Shown piece by piece: positions 36,201-44,763 of a DNA stretch of 64,000 nt. The position numbers were made by a program, and so were the translations under genes. The DNA comes from a virus, in the IMG/VR virus record IMGVR_UViG_3300040801_002079, positions 221,837 to 285,836 of that record. The stretch is one strand, 5' to 3'. A model generated the notes under the pieces. That model saw only the letters and a list, made by a program, of their open reading frames with translations. It searched no databases and was not told where the DNA came from. The first letter of the stretch is position 1; every line of letters starts with the position of its first letter.

Positions 36201-36756
36201 CCGCTGAAAGCGGGTTGTTGGTTCGAAGAACCGATTTTTCATTTCCATCTTAAAGGGACTCGTACCTCGCCCTTTAAGATAATTATATGGGGTTTTATCG
36301 ATTGAGTTACTTATATGAATTAATTATTTAAGCCCTTAGAGTTAATTATAAGGGGGTTTTACCCTATCTCCCTCCCCCATTTTTCGTAATTACATAATAA
36401 TTACAAGAAAATTGATCCCAAAGCCAAACTTAGTGGTTTTAGTTCTATCCACCATCAGAACCGAAATGCACCTAGATTACAATCAGAACAAATCGACTTA
36501 CCCCTTCTGGTAAACACAGAGGAATATGTTTTAATAGGTCAGGCTATATGATTCCAGTTTAATTCCGAAAACTATTGCAATCATGAACCCCTATATGGAC
36601 CTTAAGTACCTTTTAGTGTATATCGCGTTTACAGATATACGGCCTCTTTCGACGTTCACGGATTAGCCGTGTCAGTGCAGCCCATTCAGAATTATCAAGT
36701 TGTAATGTAATCAGGTTAAAGTAAGTATCGTAGGTATTGTAAGTATCGTAACTATT
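36201..36756. other. Non-coding block with many hairpins
   Basis: About 560 bases without a credible gene. Inverted repeats include CTTAAAGGG/CCCTTTAAG (36251-36280), GGTTC/GAACC, CACGG/CCGTG, GTATATC/GATATAC and an imperfect ACAACCGCT/AGCGGGTTGT. GTAAGTATCGTA is repeated near 36721 and 36739. It could be a replication origin, a small-RNA region or long structured leader/trailer RNA. Confidence 0.5.
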
Positions 36757-37503
36757 TTAATTAAGTAATGCTTCTTCTATTAATTCAAAATTATATTCTT
36801 TATCTTTAGCTAGTTTAACTATTATTTCATACATTATTTTTGCATCATTAATATCTTCAATTGGTTTAGGTATATTACTCATTGCGAATGCTTCTTCACA
36901 TTCGTTGCGTAACACATTTACATACCAATCATCATGTAGGTTATCATTTTCCAATAATGAAAGCATTATCTCATGCTTCTTAAACCTACCCCCTGAAGTT
37001 CCAGCACAATTTTTACAAGGAAGTTTTTTACCTTTAGTGTTAAATTGCTCTGGATAAGTAAGCTCACACGCTTTAACTTTCAGAGTTGATGGTGAAACTA
37101 CCACACCATGATATTCGATGTCAAGCATTAATTTGGTTCTTAATAGTGTACTGAACGTAACAAGATCAATAAGAGGACCAGCAGCGGATGAATAGCTATA
37201 ACCCTCAATGCAGATTATGGTTTCCTCTGCATCATTATTCAGGTTTAAAGCAATGTCGCTAATGATATGGTCAGTTATCTCATTATATAATTTAAGTTTT
37301 GCTAGTTCGCTTTGCGAATACGGTAAACTCGTATCAACACCATCAAAGAATTTATAATCAACATATTGATCCATGAGTTTGAACCATTTCTTCAAACTCC
37401 CAGTTTTCGTCTTTGCTAAAGCATTCGTAGTGTAAACGTAAAATCGACCATTTATACACACTGCCGTACATGACAGTGAGGGGTCTATCGTTATTATATT
37501 CAT
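36757..37503 (-). CDS. RuvC/RNase H-fold nuclease-like protein
   Basis: The gene encodes 248 residues. IITIDPSLSCTAV (D7) is the first strand with catalytic Asp. CIEGYSYSSAAG (~100) supplies the Glu of the second motif, VVVSPSTLKVKA (~130) matches the RuvC P-x-x-x-K region, and a late acidic N-D-A-K (~220) may complete the site. A C-K-N-C pair (~160) could bind zinc. It is probably a Holliday-junction or branch resolvase for phage DNA, in place of T4 gp49. Late box at 37528-37535. Confidence 0.75.
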   Translation of the reverse strand: MNIITIDPSLSCTAVCINGRFYVYTTNALAKTKTGSLKKWFKLMDQYVDYKFFDGVDTSLPYSQSELAKLKLYNEITDHIISDIALNLNNDAEETIICIEGYSYSSAAGPLIDLVTFSTLLRTKLMLDIEYHGVVVSPSTLKVKACELTYPEQFNTKGKKLPCKNCAGTSGGRFKKHEIMLSLLENDNLHDDWYVNVLRNECEEAFAMSNIPKPIEDINDAKIMYEIIVKLAKDKEYNFELIEEALLN

Positions 37504-37527
37504 AACCCAGTCACCTTATTGTGACCT

Positions 37528-37535
37528 TATTTATG
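37528..37535 (-). promoter_or_regulatory. Late promoter box CATAAATA
   Basis: 24 nt upstream of the RuvC-like ATG. Confidence 0.5.
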
Positions 37536-37544
37536 AATAATTTT

Positions 37545-37922
37545 TCAGTAGTTAACTACTATAACATTCAACCCATTATCTTTGGCATACTTAATCATGT
37601 GGGCAGTGCCACGAGATTTACCATCCCAGAATGCAATTAATGAATCGGCATAATCACCCATCTGCTCGTTGCGTATGGGTCCAGCGGCCTTTCCATGTTT
37701 ATCCCATTCTGCTGGAAACAGCATTACACCAACATGATTTTCTTTAGCCCAGCGTTCACCTAAACTATCGGCACCACGAGCACCACCTGATACAATCTCT
37801 ATTTCATCAGCATGATTGCCATTCCATATAGCATTTCGAAAATTTTCTAATGTTTTTGATAGTTTCTCGTAGTCATTAAAGTCTCTGCCACCAGCAACTA
37901 TTACTTTGTGAAAATTAAACAT
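37545..37922 (-). CDS. SLOG-family (DUF2493, YspA-like) protein
   Basis: The gene encodes 125 residues. The Rossmann-like signatures are clear: VIVAGGRDFNDY (~8-19), IVSGGARGADSLGERWA (~43-59), FPAEWDKHGKAAGPIRN (~67-83), then LIAFWDGKSRGTAHMI (~93-108). SLOG domains bind nucleotides or their derivatives and some sense signals in defence systems. The phage role is unknown; nucleotide-signal binding or hydrolysis is an inference. Confidence 0.85.
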   Translation of the reverse strand: MFNFHKVIVAGGRDFNDYEKLSKTLENFRNAIWNGNHADEIEIVSGGARGADSLGERWAKENHVGVMLFPAEWDKHGKAAGPIRNEQMGDYADSLIAFWDGKSRGTAHMIKYAKDNGLNVIVVNY

Positions 37923-37931
37923 ATCCCTATT

Positions 37932-38162
37932 TTAATATATCGGGTTGGGTTTTTTCAACTCATTTTTTATATGTTCTGTTTGGAACTCGTTAACCAAGTC
38001 CTTTTCAAAGGGGGTCATTTCCATTAATTCAGCATATGGTATGGAACCCCTACCGAAGTAAGCCATAGAGATGCAAGATTGAACGATTGCTCTAATCTCA
38101 CCCCTCAACCTAGCAATTTCCTTATTAATTATTGTTTTGTCTTCTTGGTTGAGGGCACGGTA
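37932..38162 (-). CDS. Possible -1 frameshift extension of the hub protein gene (76 codons)
   Basis: The -1 frame relative to the hub gene is open from the T TTT TTT slip site (38162-38168) through the hub stop (38129) to a stop at 37932. It has no good ATG before a late internal one (MAYFGRGSIPY). The encoded tail reads YRALNQEDKTIINKEI..., then AYFGRGSIPYAELMEMTPFE, a compact helical motif like those in phage tail assembly chaperone extensions. Either a programmed frameshift fusion or a separate gene with a non-AUG start. Confidence 0.5.
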   Translation of the reverse strand, partial: YRALNQEDKTIINKEIARLRGEIRAIVQSCISMAYFGRGSIPYAELMEMTPFEKDLVNEFQTEHIKNELKKPNPIY

Positions 38163-39088
38163 AAAAAATGAATCGGATTTAACGGAATCTCCGTTTTACT
38201 CTCATATGAACACTTTTTACACTTAAACTCATATTCCTTGGATGTTCCCCAATCATTAGCAACTTGGATATATTCTTGCATCTCGTCAATGACTGGAGCC
38301 TCACATGCTAGCGCCCATTCACGAATATGCTCTTTATTTGTAACTCCATTAACCGATTTGATGACAGACAACAGTGTGTCAATAATGAAATCAGCCATTT
38401 CCTCAGGAGTTTCAATTTTTGTCATATCGTACTGGAACAATGTTAACATTTCTTTAAATGTTGAAGGACGTAGCTCAATCTCTTCACCAGTGGCTACAGT
38501 AAATTTGTAGTCATCCAGATTTGGATCAAACGGCACAGTATCACGTAAGAACTTATTAAGGTTTATTTGATAAGTTGGTTTAACATTTACAAGTTCTGTG
38601 TATGAAGATTCCTCACCTTCTCTTCTCTGATCAATGCGATGCTCATCGGTTGACGATTCTGGAATTATTTCTTTATCATTTCCACACTTGGGGCAATTCC
38701 AGTAAATGTCCAACTCTGATCCGTAAGTTACCATTCTTAAGCAGACTAATAGGTAATCTACATCATTGGATAACAAATCCATCGGTTTTTTAATTTGAGG
38801 CATACACCGCTGAAATACCTTTTCAATAGCTGAACCTTGAAATAGCATATCAGGTGAACGCATTGTAATCTCATCAACTGTTGTCATGGGATAAACTAAT
38901 ACTTCACCATTAACAACCTCCTCATCCAGTTCACCATTAGTATACGTAACACCTCCAGATGGAAGTCTAAATGTCTCCGGGGGCATCTTGTTGAAACGTG
39001 CCATTAATGGATTGGGTGGAGGAGCGTATGTTCTGGTAGCCTCTTCTGTTTCAGGCTTAACTTCGTTTACATGTTCGTTCATCATCAA
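38129..39088 (-). CDS. Baseplate hub / assembly protein, T4 gp26-like
   Basis: The gene encodes 319 residues (start shared by MMMNEH). FRLPSGGVTYTNG (~36-48), VLVYPMTTVDEITMRSPD (~63-80) and LLVCLRMVTYGSELDIYWNCPKCG (~110-133) match the T4 baseplate protein family (gp26 and relatives in marine phages). Two zinc-type C-x-x-C pairs (CPKCG ~130; CKKCS ~290) would hold one metal. Seven Ts (38162-38168) near the 3' end form a T TTT TTT heptamer in the correct phase for -1 slippage. Late box at 39114-39121 with GAGG in the leader. Confidence 0.75.
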   Translation of the reverse strand: MMMNEHVNEVKPETEEATRTYAPPPNPLMARFNKMPPETFRLPSGGVTYTNGELDEEVVNGEVLVYPMTTVDEITMRSPDMLFQGSAIEKVFQRCMPQIKKPMDLLSNDVDYLLVCLRMVTYGSELDIYWNCPKCGNDKEIIPESSTDEHRIDQRREGEESSYTELVNVKPTYQINLNKFLRDTVPFDPNLDDYKFTVATGEEIELRPSTFKEMLTLFQYDMTKIETPEEMADFIIDTLLSVIKSVNGVTNKEHIREWALACEAPVIDEMQEYIQVANDWGTSKEYEFKCKKCSYESKTEIPLNPIHFFTVPSTKKTKQ

Positions 39089-39113
39089 CCTCTAATAATT
39101 ATCGTTGTATTCA

Positions 39114-39121
39114 TATTTATA
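39114..39121 (-). promoter_or_regulatory. Late promoter TATAAATA
   Basis: Exact consensus, about 25 nt before the hub protein ATG. It is divergent from the box at 39170. Confidence 0.65.
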
Positions 39122-39169
39122 AGTACAAAAAAATGGTGATTTTACCGTTAAGATATAATCATAAATACA

Positions 39170-39177
39170 TATACGCA
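39170..39177 (+). promoter_or_regulatory. Late promoter box CATAAATA
   Basis: 32 nt before the ATG at 39210, with AGGAG in the leader. First promoter of the plus-strand baseplate operon. Confidence 0.6.
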
Positions 39178-39209
39178 ATGATTTATATATTGTCAGGAGA
39201 TAGATTATC

Positions 39210-39860
39210 ATGGGTATAATACGGGACGCTGCTTTTAATAGAGATGGTGGAATTATAGCGAATCAGCAACGATTTGTTCAGCAGCAACAAAGAGAGGACC
39301 ATAGCTTGGGTGGTTCTCAAGAAGAAATTAGATTAATAGCCCGAGATGGTCAGGAAGGTCAACACGGGGTAAGATTATTCGTCACACCCGAATTAAATGA
39401 AACACGTACTGTAAATTATCAAGAAATATCGGAAATGCGACAAGCCGGTGGAATATTGATCTATATTGGTACTCAGGCTAGGACTTATCAAATAACAGCC
39501 CGGATGGTCTCAAGATCACAAAGAGAGGCAGACTTAACATACAAATATACACACCTATTAAAATCATGGACTGTCCCAAGAAAGGGCGGCGGAGTGTTTG
39601 ACGATGAAAACGCACCCGAAGTTTTAAAACTATATGGTTATGGACAGGAGCGTCAAATAAGAGGGGTTCCTGTTGTTATAACATCGCTGAGCATTGATTT
39701 CCCGTCTGCTGTAACCTACGTAACAACTAGGGATGGAAAGGCCCATGTCCCCGTTATACAAACATTCACAATATCATTGAAAGAAGCCAGAAGACCGGAA
39801 GAGTTACAGGATAATTTTGACCTCACTGCGTACAAACAGGGCACATTGAAAAATTGGTAA
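39210..39860 (+). CDS. Tail-tube initiator / baseplate cap protein (gp48/gp54-like)
   Basis: The gene encodes 216 residues. The second half has the pattern seen in tube-initiator and cap proteins of myoviruses: RTYQITARMVSRSQREAD, PPV-type strand RGVPVVITSLSIDFPSAV, then HVPVIQTFTISLKEARRPEE. It heads the hub/wedge cluster, where T4 encodes gp48, gp54 and gp53 near gp5. It would cap the hub and nucleate the tail tube. Assignment between gp48 and gp54 types is open. Confidence 0.55.
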   Translation: MGIIRDAAFNRDGGIIANQQRFVQQQQREDHSLGGSQEEIRLIARDGQEGQHGVRLFVTPELNETRTVNYQEISEMRQAGGILIYIGTQARTYQITARMVSRSQREADLTYKYTHLLKSWTVPRKGGGVFDDENAPEVLKLYGYGQERQIRGVPVVITSLSIDFPSAVTYVTTRDGKAHVPVIQTFTISLKEARRPEELQDNFDLTAYKQGTLKNW

Positions 39861-39866
39861 ACGATC

Positions 39867-40232
39867 ATGAGCATTAAAGAATATCCAAACAAATCATCAG
39901 CTTTAAAGCGTAAAAGCCGTTATGTTCAGGGCGGTACAACCGAATTAAAAAGAAAAAGATTGGGTTGGTGGGAAAGAGATATAGATATTCCCAAAGATGA
40001 TATTACAGATATTGAATTAACAATAGGTGGCAAATATACTAATCGCCCCGATCTTGTGGCACATGATTACTATAGAGATGCAACGTTAGCATGGATTGTG
40101 TTACAGTATAATGATATAGTTGACGTTAAGGATGAGTTTGTTACAGGCAAAACAATTACCATTCCATCAGCAGACAGAGTTTATTTTGAGATATTAACGA
40201 GTAGTGTCAAAGTTCAAGAATCGGTATTATAA
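39867..40232 (+). CDS. Baseplate wedge protein, gp53-like
   Basis: The gene encodes 121 residues. RPDLVAHDYYRDATLAWIVLQYNDI followed by VDVKDEFVTGKTITIPSADRVYFE is the gp53/LysM-like pattern (D-x-x-A-W-x-I-x-x-x-N-x-I...G-x-x-I-x-I-P). It follows the initiator gene after six bases and ends exactly where the hub gene begins. It would help clamp the wedges around the hub. Confidence 0.6.
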   Translation: MSIKEYPNKSSALKRKSRYVQGGTTELKRKRLGWWERDIDIPKDDITDIELTIGGKYTNRPDLVAHDYYRDATLAWIVLQYNDIVDVKDEFVTGKTITIPSADRVYFEILTSSVKVQESVL

Positions 40233-42068
40233 ATGTCAGAACCTAAAAACCCATTAGATCAATTTAGTACATATCAGGTACGCCACATCTTAGGAGCATA
40301 TAAAAATACTCCTTCAGCGGAAAGTTATAATCTTGTAATAACTTCCGGTAAAAGTGGAACATCCATAGCAGGGGGTGACGGTGTTGTTGTAGCTAATGAG
40401 TTTGTTGATAGCGTGTTTAGTGTGCCATCTGTAGTATGGAGATGGGGAAAGGTTGGAGAATATAGCGCAACCACCACTCATATGGATGGAGTTATAGAAA
40501 TAGGTGATGCTACGGGAGGTAGGTTCCTTGACTGGTTTCGCACAAATGTTATAAAAACATTAGGCAAATCTACTGACCACTTAACGTTTGCTTTAAAAAC
40601 TTATTTTATTGGGGTCAATCGAATAAATGAAACAAAGGATGTAATAACAGGTAATCCATTAATATTCCATGTGCATCATATAAGGGATATCATGAATGTG
40701 AAAGGGGAGGGGACCCGAGTAAGACTTGATTTTAGTGCTGCATATAATGCAACAGGACAGAACCCAGCAGTCTGCAAGCCCTATCAGTTAACACTAACAC
40801 ACAAAAGCGGAAACCTAACCAATACTGACCCCGAAGAACCTAACGGTAGCTGCTCTATATCAGACCGAGGATCGGAGGATGCTTCGTTTTTCGACCCCAG
40901 AAAAGAAAGACTTGATAAAAGTAAACCAATGAGGACACTAAAAGAGTTATTTGAAGCATTTGAAGCCGACCTTAATCAACAACCAGAAGCCCACAAAATG
41001 CAGGTTCAGAAATGGTTAAGTAAAATAAGAGATAATTATGTTCAAAAGATAACGCCACCCGAACAAGAACGAGGTGAGAAATTACCCATTGAGTTCGAAG
41101 TGAAACTTGACCCCATATATTATGGATATAAGGTTGATAATAGAAACTTACCATTTGAGCAAACAGAAGAACGCCCCGATGAAACCAAGGGGGTGACATC
41201 TGTACCATTTAGGCCCGGAGCACCACTAACAGAAATGATTGAAACTCTCATGAAGTATTCAATCAAAGTGGGTGAAGACGCAGCCTTGCCACAAAATGCA
41301 AAAACGTTCGCATCCAATATTAGCTATGTTGTAGATCGGGATGATAAAATCAAGATCAAGATCAAGATCAAACAAATAACAATACCCTACACCACTCAAG
41401 ACTTTGGAGATACTGGACCAGACAAGGCATTAAAGCCATTAACATTTTCATTCAAATCTAGGACCGGTGTCGATAATGATATAACATTTCTTAAAACTAC
41501 AATATCAACTGATGCGGGAATTATACCCCTTGAAACCCCACAAACCGACAGTGCCAAAAAACCATTAGTTATTTTTGGTAATAGAGAAACACAGACAGGG
41601 GAACGAATACCAACAAGCGCTCCGGGAGATAAATTCTTTGATTCAGGATTTAGTGGACTGCGTTTACCTATAATGCCATATTTAAATACTGGGTTGGAAA
41701 ATGCAGAAGCGGCAAGTAACGTTGATATTATGAACTTTATAAAGCTAAACCAAAGAAGTGACCATCAAATAGAAATAAGAGGAAATTCAAGCTTAATGTT
41801 TGATTTCCACCGATTACCCAGTGAAGCAGCGGAACTTGAAAATCCCGGAGAGGCCGAGTATTATCAAATTCCAGAATCATATCCAATGTATCTGAAGATT
41901 GATATATTCTTAAGGGGAGATGCTGTTATTGGACTGGATAGAGACAGGGGCGTTCCTGAGCAATACTTTTATAAAAATCATTATGAAATTTCAGGAGTTA
42001 TTAATAACTTAACAGACGGGGCATTTTATCAAACTATATTACTCAAGAAAACGGACGATATTATATAA
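40233..42068 (+). CDS. Probable baseplate hub protein (gp27-like by position)
   Basis: The gene encodes 611 residues. Beta-rich, with a long central insert (TDPEEPNGSCSISDRGSED...) and a C-terminal segment (MYLKIDIFLRGDAVIGLDRDR, then YEISGVINNLTDGAFYQTILL) like the last domain of hub proteins that contact the tube and spike. It lies between gp53- and gp5-like genes and overlaps the spike start by one base. No single decisive motif, so the call is mostly positional. Confidence 0.5.
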   Translation: MSEPKNPLDQFSTYQVRHILGAYKNTPSAESYNLVITSGKSGTSIAGGDGVVVANEFVDSVFSVPSVVWRWGKVGEYSATTTHMDGVIEIGDATGGRFLDWFRTNVIKTLGKSTDHLTFALKTYFIGVNRINETKDVITGNPLIFHVHHIRDIMNVKGEGTRVRLDFSAAYNATGQNPAVCKPYQLTLTHKSGNLTNTDPEEPNGSCSISDRGSEDASFFDPRKERLDKSKPMRTLKELFEAFEADLNQQPEAHKMQVQKWLSKIRDNYVQKITPPEQERGEKLPIEFEVKLDPIYYGYKVDNRNLPFEQTEERPDETKGVTSVPFRPGAPLTEMIETLMKYSIKVGEDAALPQNAKTFASNISYVVDRDDKIKIKIKIKQITIPYTTQDFGDTGPDKALKPLTFSFKSRTGVDNDITFLKTTISTDAGIIPLETPQTDSAKKPLVIFGNRETQTGERIPTSAPGDKFFDSGFSGLRLPIMPYLNTGLENAEAASNVDIMNFIKLNQRSDHQIEIRGNSSLMFDFHRLPSEAAELENPGEAEYYQIPESYPMYLKIDIFLRGDAVIGLDRDRGVPEQYFYKNHYEISGVINNLTDGAFYQTILLKKTDDII

Positions 42069-43831
42069 TGGGCGCACTATCAAGAATCAGAGAAAAGTTA
42101 ACACTTAATGGGGTGGGGGATAATCATACCACCGCTGGTTTCGGTATAACCATAGGCACGGTTGTTGATACGGATGATCCGCTACAGATGGGTCGGTTGA
42201 GGATTTACTGTCCTGATTTAAATGATGACCCTAAAAAGGTACAACATTTGCCATGGGCCGTTTACGCCTCGCCTTTTGGAGGAAGCATTCGCAATGCATG
42301 TCATGCAAAGGGACACCCACACCCTGACATGGAAAATAAATCATCGGGTGTTACGCAATATGGTTTTTGGGCCATACCTGAAAAGGGTGCAAACGTATTG
42401 GTTACATGGATCAACGGCGATCCACGAAAGCGAGTTTGGTTGGGTTGCCTATATGAGCAGCAAGAAACGGGTGGACTATTTCATGGGGTGTATGATTGGG
42501 GAAGCGGAGACGGTAAACCCGATGGTCCGTTTTCAGCACCTGAACCAGACTTTGATGGTGATGATACAAAAAATAAAATACAACCACTCTACGATAACCT
42601 AACTGAAGCATTTGATGGTGATAGAAAATCCGCCGAATGGAAGACTCGTGGAGCAGACTATGCTGGTGCAGTTAATGTTGATATCGATAAAAAGCACACC
42701 AATTCAGAACTTCAATCGGGTGAAGATGATTCATGGGTTAAAAGTAAGCTAGGAGCGGCAGGATATGATTGGACATCATTTAAAAACCTTGGATCATATT
42801 TAGCTTCAAAAGTTGTTGGGTTTATGTCACCCGGATTACACTCTATTTCATTTGATGATAGGCCCTTTAATTCTCGAATCAAATTGCGTACAACAGCAGG
42901 ACATCAGATTATATTAGATGATACTAATGAACGCATATATGTTAATACATATGAGGGAAAATCATGGATTGAATTGGATAGAAACGGCAACATTGATGTT
43001 TATTCCGATAAGCGCATATCAATGAGGGCTAAGAAAGACATTAACTTCTCGACGGATGAGTCATTCAGAGTAAAGGCTAAGAAAGGAATATTCATGTATG
43101 CGGGAGATAAAGATGGGCAGACCCCGTTAGATTCAATCCCTCCCGATGGTCAAATTAGGTTCCACTCAGAAAATGACACCCACTTTTTTACTGAAGGTGA
43201 CTTCTTTCAAACAATTAATAAAAACTATGATTTCACACTGGATGGCAATTTCACAGGAGAGATTGGGGGTAAGTATAATCTACAGCTTAATACTAATACG
43301 TATAATGTATTAACGCCCAATAACAGTATAATGATTAATGGCTCGAAGATTGAATTTGATACAATTAAACTTGTAATAGATGCCGGTAGCAAGATTCAAT
43401 TACAAGGCGGGTCTTCAACCGTGCAGATTGCATCAGGTACAATTAAATTAGATGCTCCTAATATAGGATTTAATGCGGCGGGTGGACATACGGTTACATC
43501 AATGGTGACAGGAATTAATGTAGCATTGGCTTGTTGCCCAACATCCCCCCTAATTCCAATTCCTCAAATTGTTTCCCCAGAGATGTTAAGTAACCCCAAT
43601 GTTATCGTAGACGAAACTGAGATAGCTCCATGGACTAATAGAGTGCCCGATCATGAGCCGTGGCCTAGAGTTATGAAATTAGATGAAACGGTTAATAAGT
43701 CTGATGATGGGCATAAGAATAATGTTAGATGGAAAGACCAGTTTGATAATACATCCGATAAGGGTAGAAAAAATATTGGAATCATCGAAGGTGATGAAGA
43801 AACTACTCGCGGGGATTTTTGGAGAAGGTAA
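42068..43831 (+). CDS. Baseplate central spike, gp5/VgrG-like, without lysozyme domain
   Basis: The gene encodes 587 residues. Residues ~25-150 form the gp5 OB fold: IGTVVDTDDPLQMGRLRIYC, then HLPWAVYASPFGG and GANVLVTWINGDPRKRVWLG. Residues ~280-490 are a repetitive beta-helix-like stretch (RTTAGHQIILDD..., SKIQLQGGSSTVQIASGTIK). No lysozyme motif lies between the two, unlike T4 gp5. The C-terminal ~90 residues are polar. It forms the membrane-piercing tip. Confidence 0.78.
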   Translation: MGALSRIREKLTLNGVGDNHTTAGFGITIGTVVDTDDPLQMGRLRIYCPDLNDDPKKVQHLPWAVYASPFGGSIRNACHAKGHPHPDMENKSSGVTQYGFWAIPEKGANVLVTWINGDPRKRVWLGCLYEQQETGGLFHGVYDWGSGDGKPDGPFSAPEPDFDGDDTKNKIQPLYDNLTEAFDGDRKSAEWKTRGADYAGAVNVDIDKKHTNSELQSGEDDSWVKSKLGAAGYDWTSFKNLGSYLASKVVGFMSPGLHSISFDDRPFNSRIKLRTTAGHQIILDDTNERIYVNTYEGKSWIELDRNGNIDVYSDKRISMRAKKDINFSTDESFRVKAKKGIFMYAGDKDGQTPLDSIPPDGQIRFHSENDTHFFTEGDFFQTINKNYDFTLDGNFTGEIGGKYNLQLNTNTYNVLTPNNSIMINGSKIEFDTIKLVIDAGSKIQLQGGSSTVQIASGTIKLDAPNIGFNAAGGHTVTSMVTGINVALACCPTSPLIPIPQIVSPEMLSNPNVIVDETEIAPWTNRVPDHEPWPRVMKLDETVNKSDDGHKNNVRWKDQFDNTSDKGRKNIGIIEGDEETTRGDFWRR

Positions 43832-43837
43832 TAAATA
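43830..43837 (+). promoter_or_regulatory. Late promoter box AATAAATA
   Basis: Overlaps the end of the spike gene, 20 nt before the ATG at 43858, with CAGAGG in the leader. Confidence 0.5.
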
Positions 43838-43857
43838 TATACCAGAGGTTATTAATT

Positions 43858-44322
43858 ATGAAAATTGAAGACATTTTAAATGAGGCTAGAAGTCGTGAAG
43901 AGGCATGGTGGATTGATGACGCACTGGAGTCTGCATGGGAAAATGATTACGTATTGTTTTACGAGGAAGTTCAGGGAATGGTGGAAGAACTTGCTGATAT
44001 GTATCCCGATAATCCCAAAGCTAAGAAGGCACAGAATTATTTCATGAAACAATTCGCGGGCCTTGAAAATGCAAAAATAGCAGAGAATGAATATAATGAA
44101 AAGTTTATTCACTATGTTCTGGGGACCGATTATCGAAGTGGCGAAATGCCATTCTCTGAGGCGATTAAGCGTTTAAGGGAATTTGAAAAATGGGTTGACG
44201 ATGTTGATGTATATTATGAGCCTAGTGATATTGAGGATGCTGAATATGCTGAAGGACGATTTGATTATAATGGACCCAATGACCCATATGCTGAAAGAGG
44301 CGTTAAACGATCTGACTTTTAA
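43858..44322 (+). CDS. Candidate internal head protein with capsid-targeting N-terminus (154 aa)
   Basis: Starts MKIEDILNE then A, which fits the shared packaged-protein peptide with cleavage after L-N-E. The body is acidic and helical (WWIDDALESAWENDY..., MVEELADMYPDNPKAKKAQN) without a recognised family. It sits inside the baseplate operon between spike and gp25, an odd place for a head protein, and has its own late box. The upstream in-frame ATG (43819) is inside the spike gene and lacks a ribosome-binding site. Confidence 0.65.
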   Translation: MKIEDILNEARSREEAWWIDDALESAWENDYVLFYEEVQGMVEELADMYPDNPKAKKAQNYFMKQFAGLENAKIAENEYNEKFIHYVLGTDYRSGEMPFSEAIKRLREFEKWVDDVDVYYEPSDIEDAEYAEGRFDYNGPNDPYAERGVKRSDF

Positions 44323-44324
44323 TC

Positions 44325-44720
44325 ATGACTAAGAAGAACATATACAGAGGTATTTCCTTTATACGGTATAAAGATAAAAAGACATTATCTTTATCAGATA
44401 AGGAACTGGTTAAACAAGATATACTTAACCACATTTATACGCGGATAAATGAGCGCATAATGATGCCACGATTTGGGACACGAATATCTGATATGCCATT
44501 CGATCCACTGGATGATATCCTTTTAACATTCTTAGAAGATGATCTTTTAACTGTCATGGAATATGATCCCCGCGTTGAGTTACAAAGAAGTGAAACATCG
44601 AACGGGATACAAATAACACCATTATATGATGAGAATATAGTGATAGCTACCGTACAGTTATTTTATGTTGAGCTTGATTTGTCGGAATCAATTGATATTA
44701 GGCTAGATTTTAATACGTGA
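44325..44720 (+). CDS. Baseplate wedge subunit, gp25-like
   Basis: The gene encodes 131 residues, as T4 gp25 (132). The diagnostic N-D-I-x-x-x-L-x-T pattern appears as LVKQDILNHIYTRINERIMMP followed by RFGTRISDMPFDPLDD. P-R-V/L near RVELQRSETS fits the family's D-P-R-I/V segment. gp25 proteins (also in type VI secretion as TssE) join wedges and start the sheath. Confidence 0.88.
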   Translation: MTKKNIYRGISFIRYKDKKTLSLSDKELVKQDILNHIYTRINERIMMPRFGTRISDMPFDPLDDILLTFLEDDLLTVMEYDPRVELQRSETSNGIQITPLYDENIVIATVQLFYVELDLSESIDIRLDFNT

Positions 44721-44727
44721 ATAAAGA

Positions 44728-44735
44728 AATAAATA
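44728..44735 (+). promoter_or_regulatory. Late promoter box AATAAATA
   Basis: 28 nt before the ATG of the gp6-like gene. Confidence 0.5.
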
Positions 44736-44763
44736 GAAATATACGATTAGGGATTAAACTATT

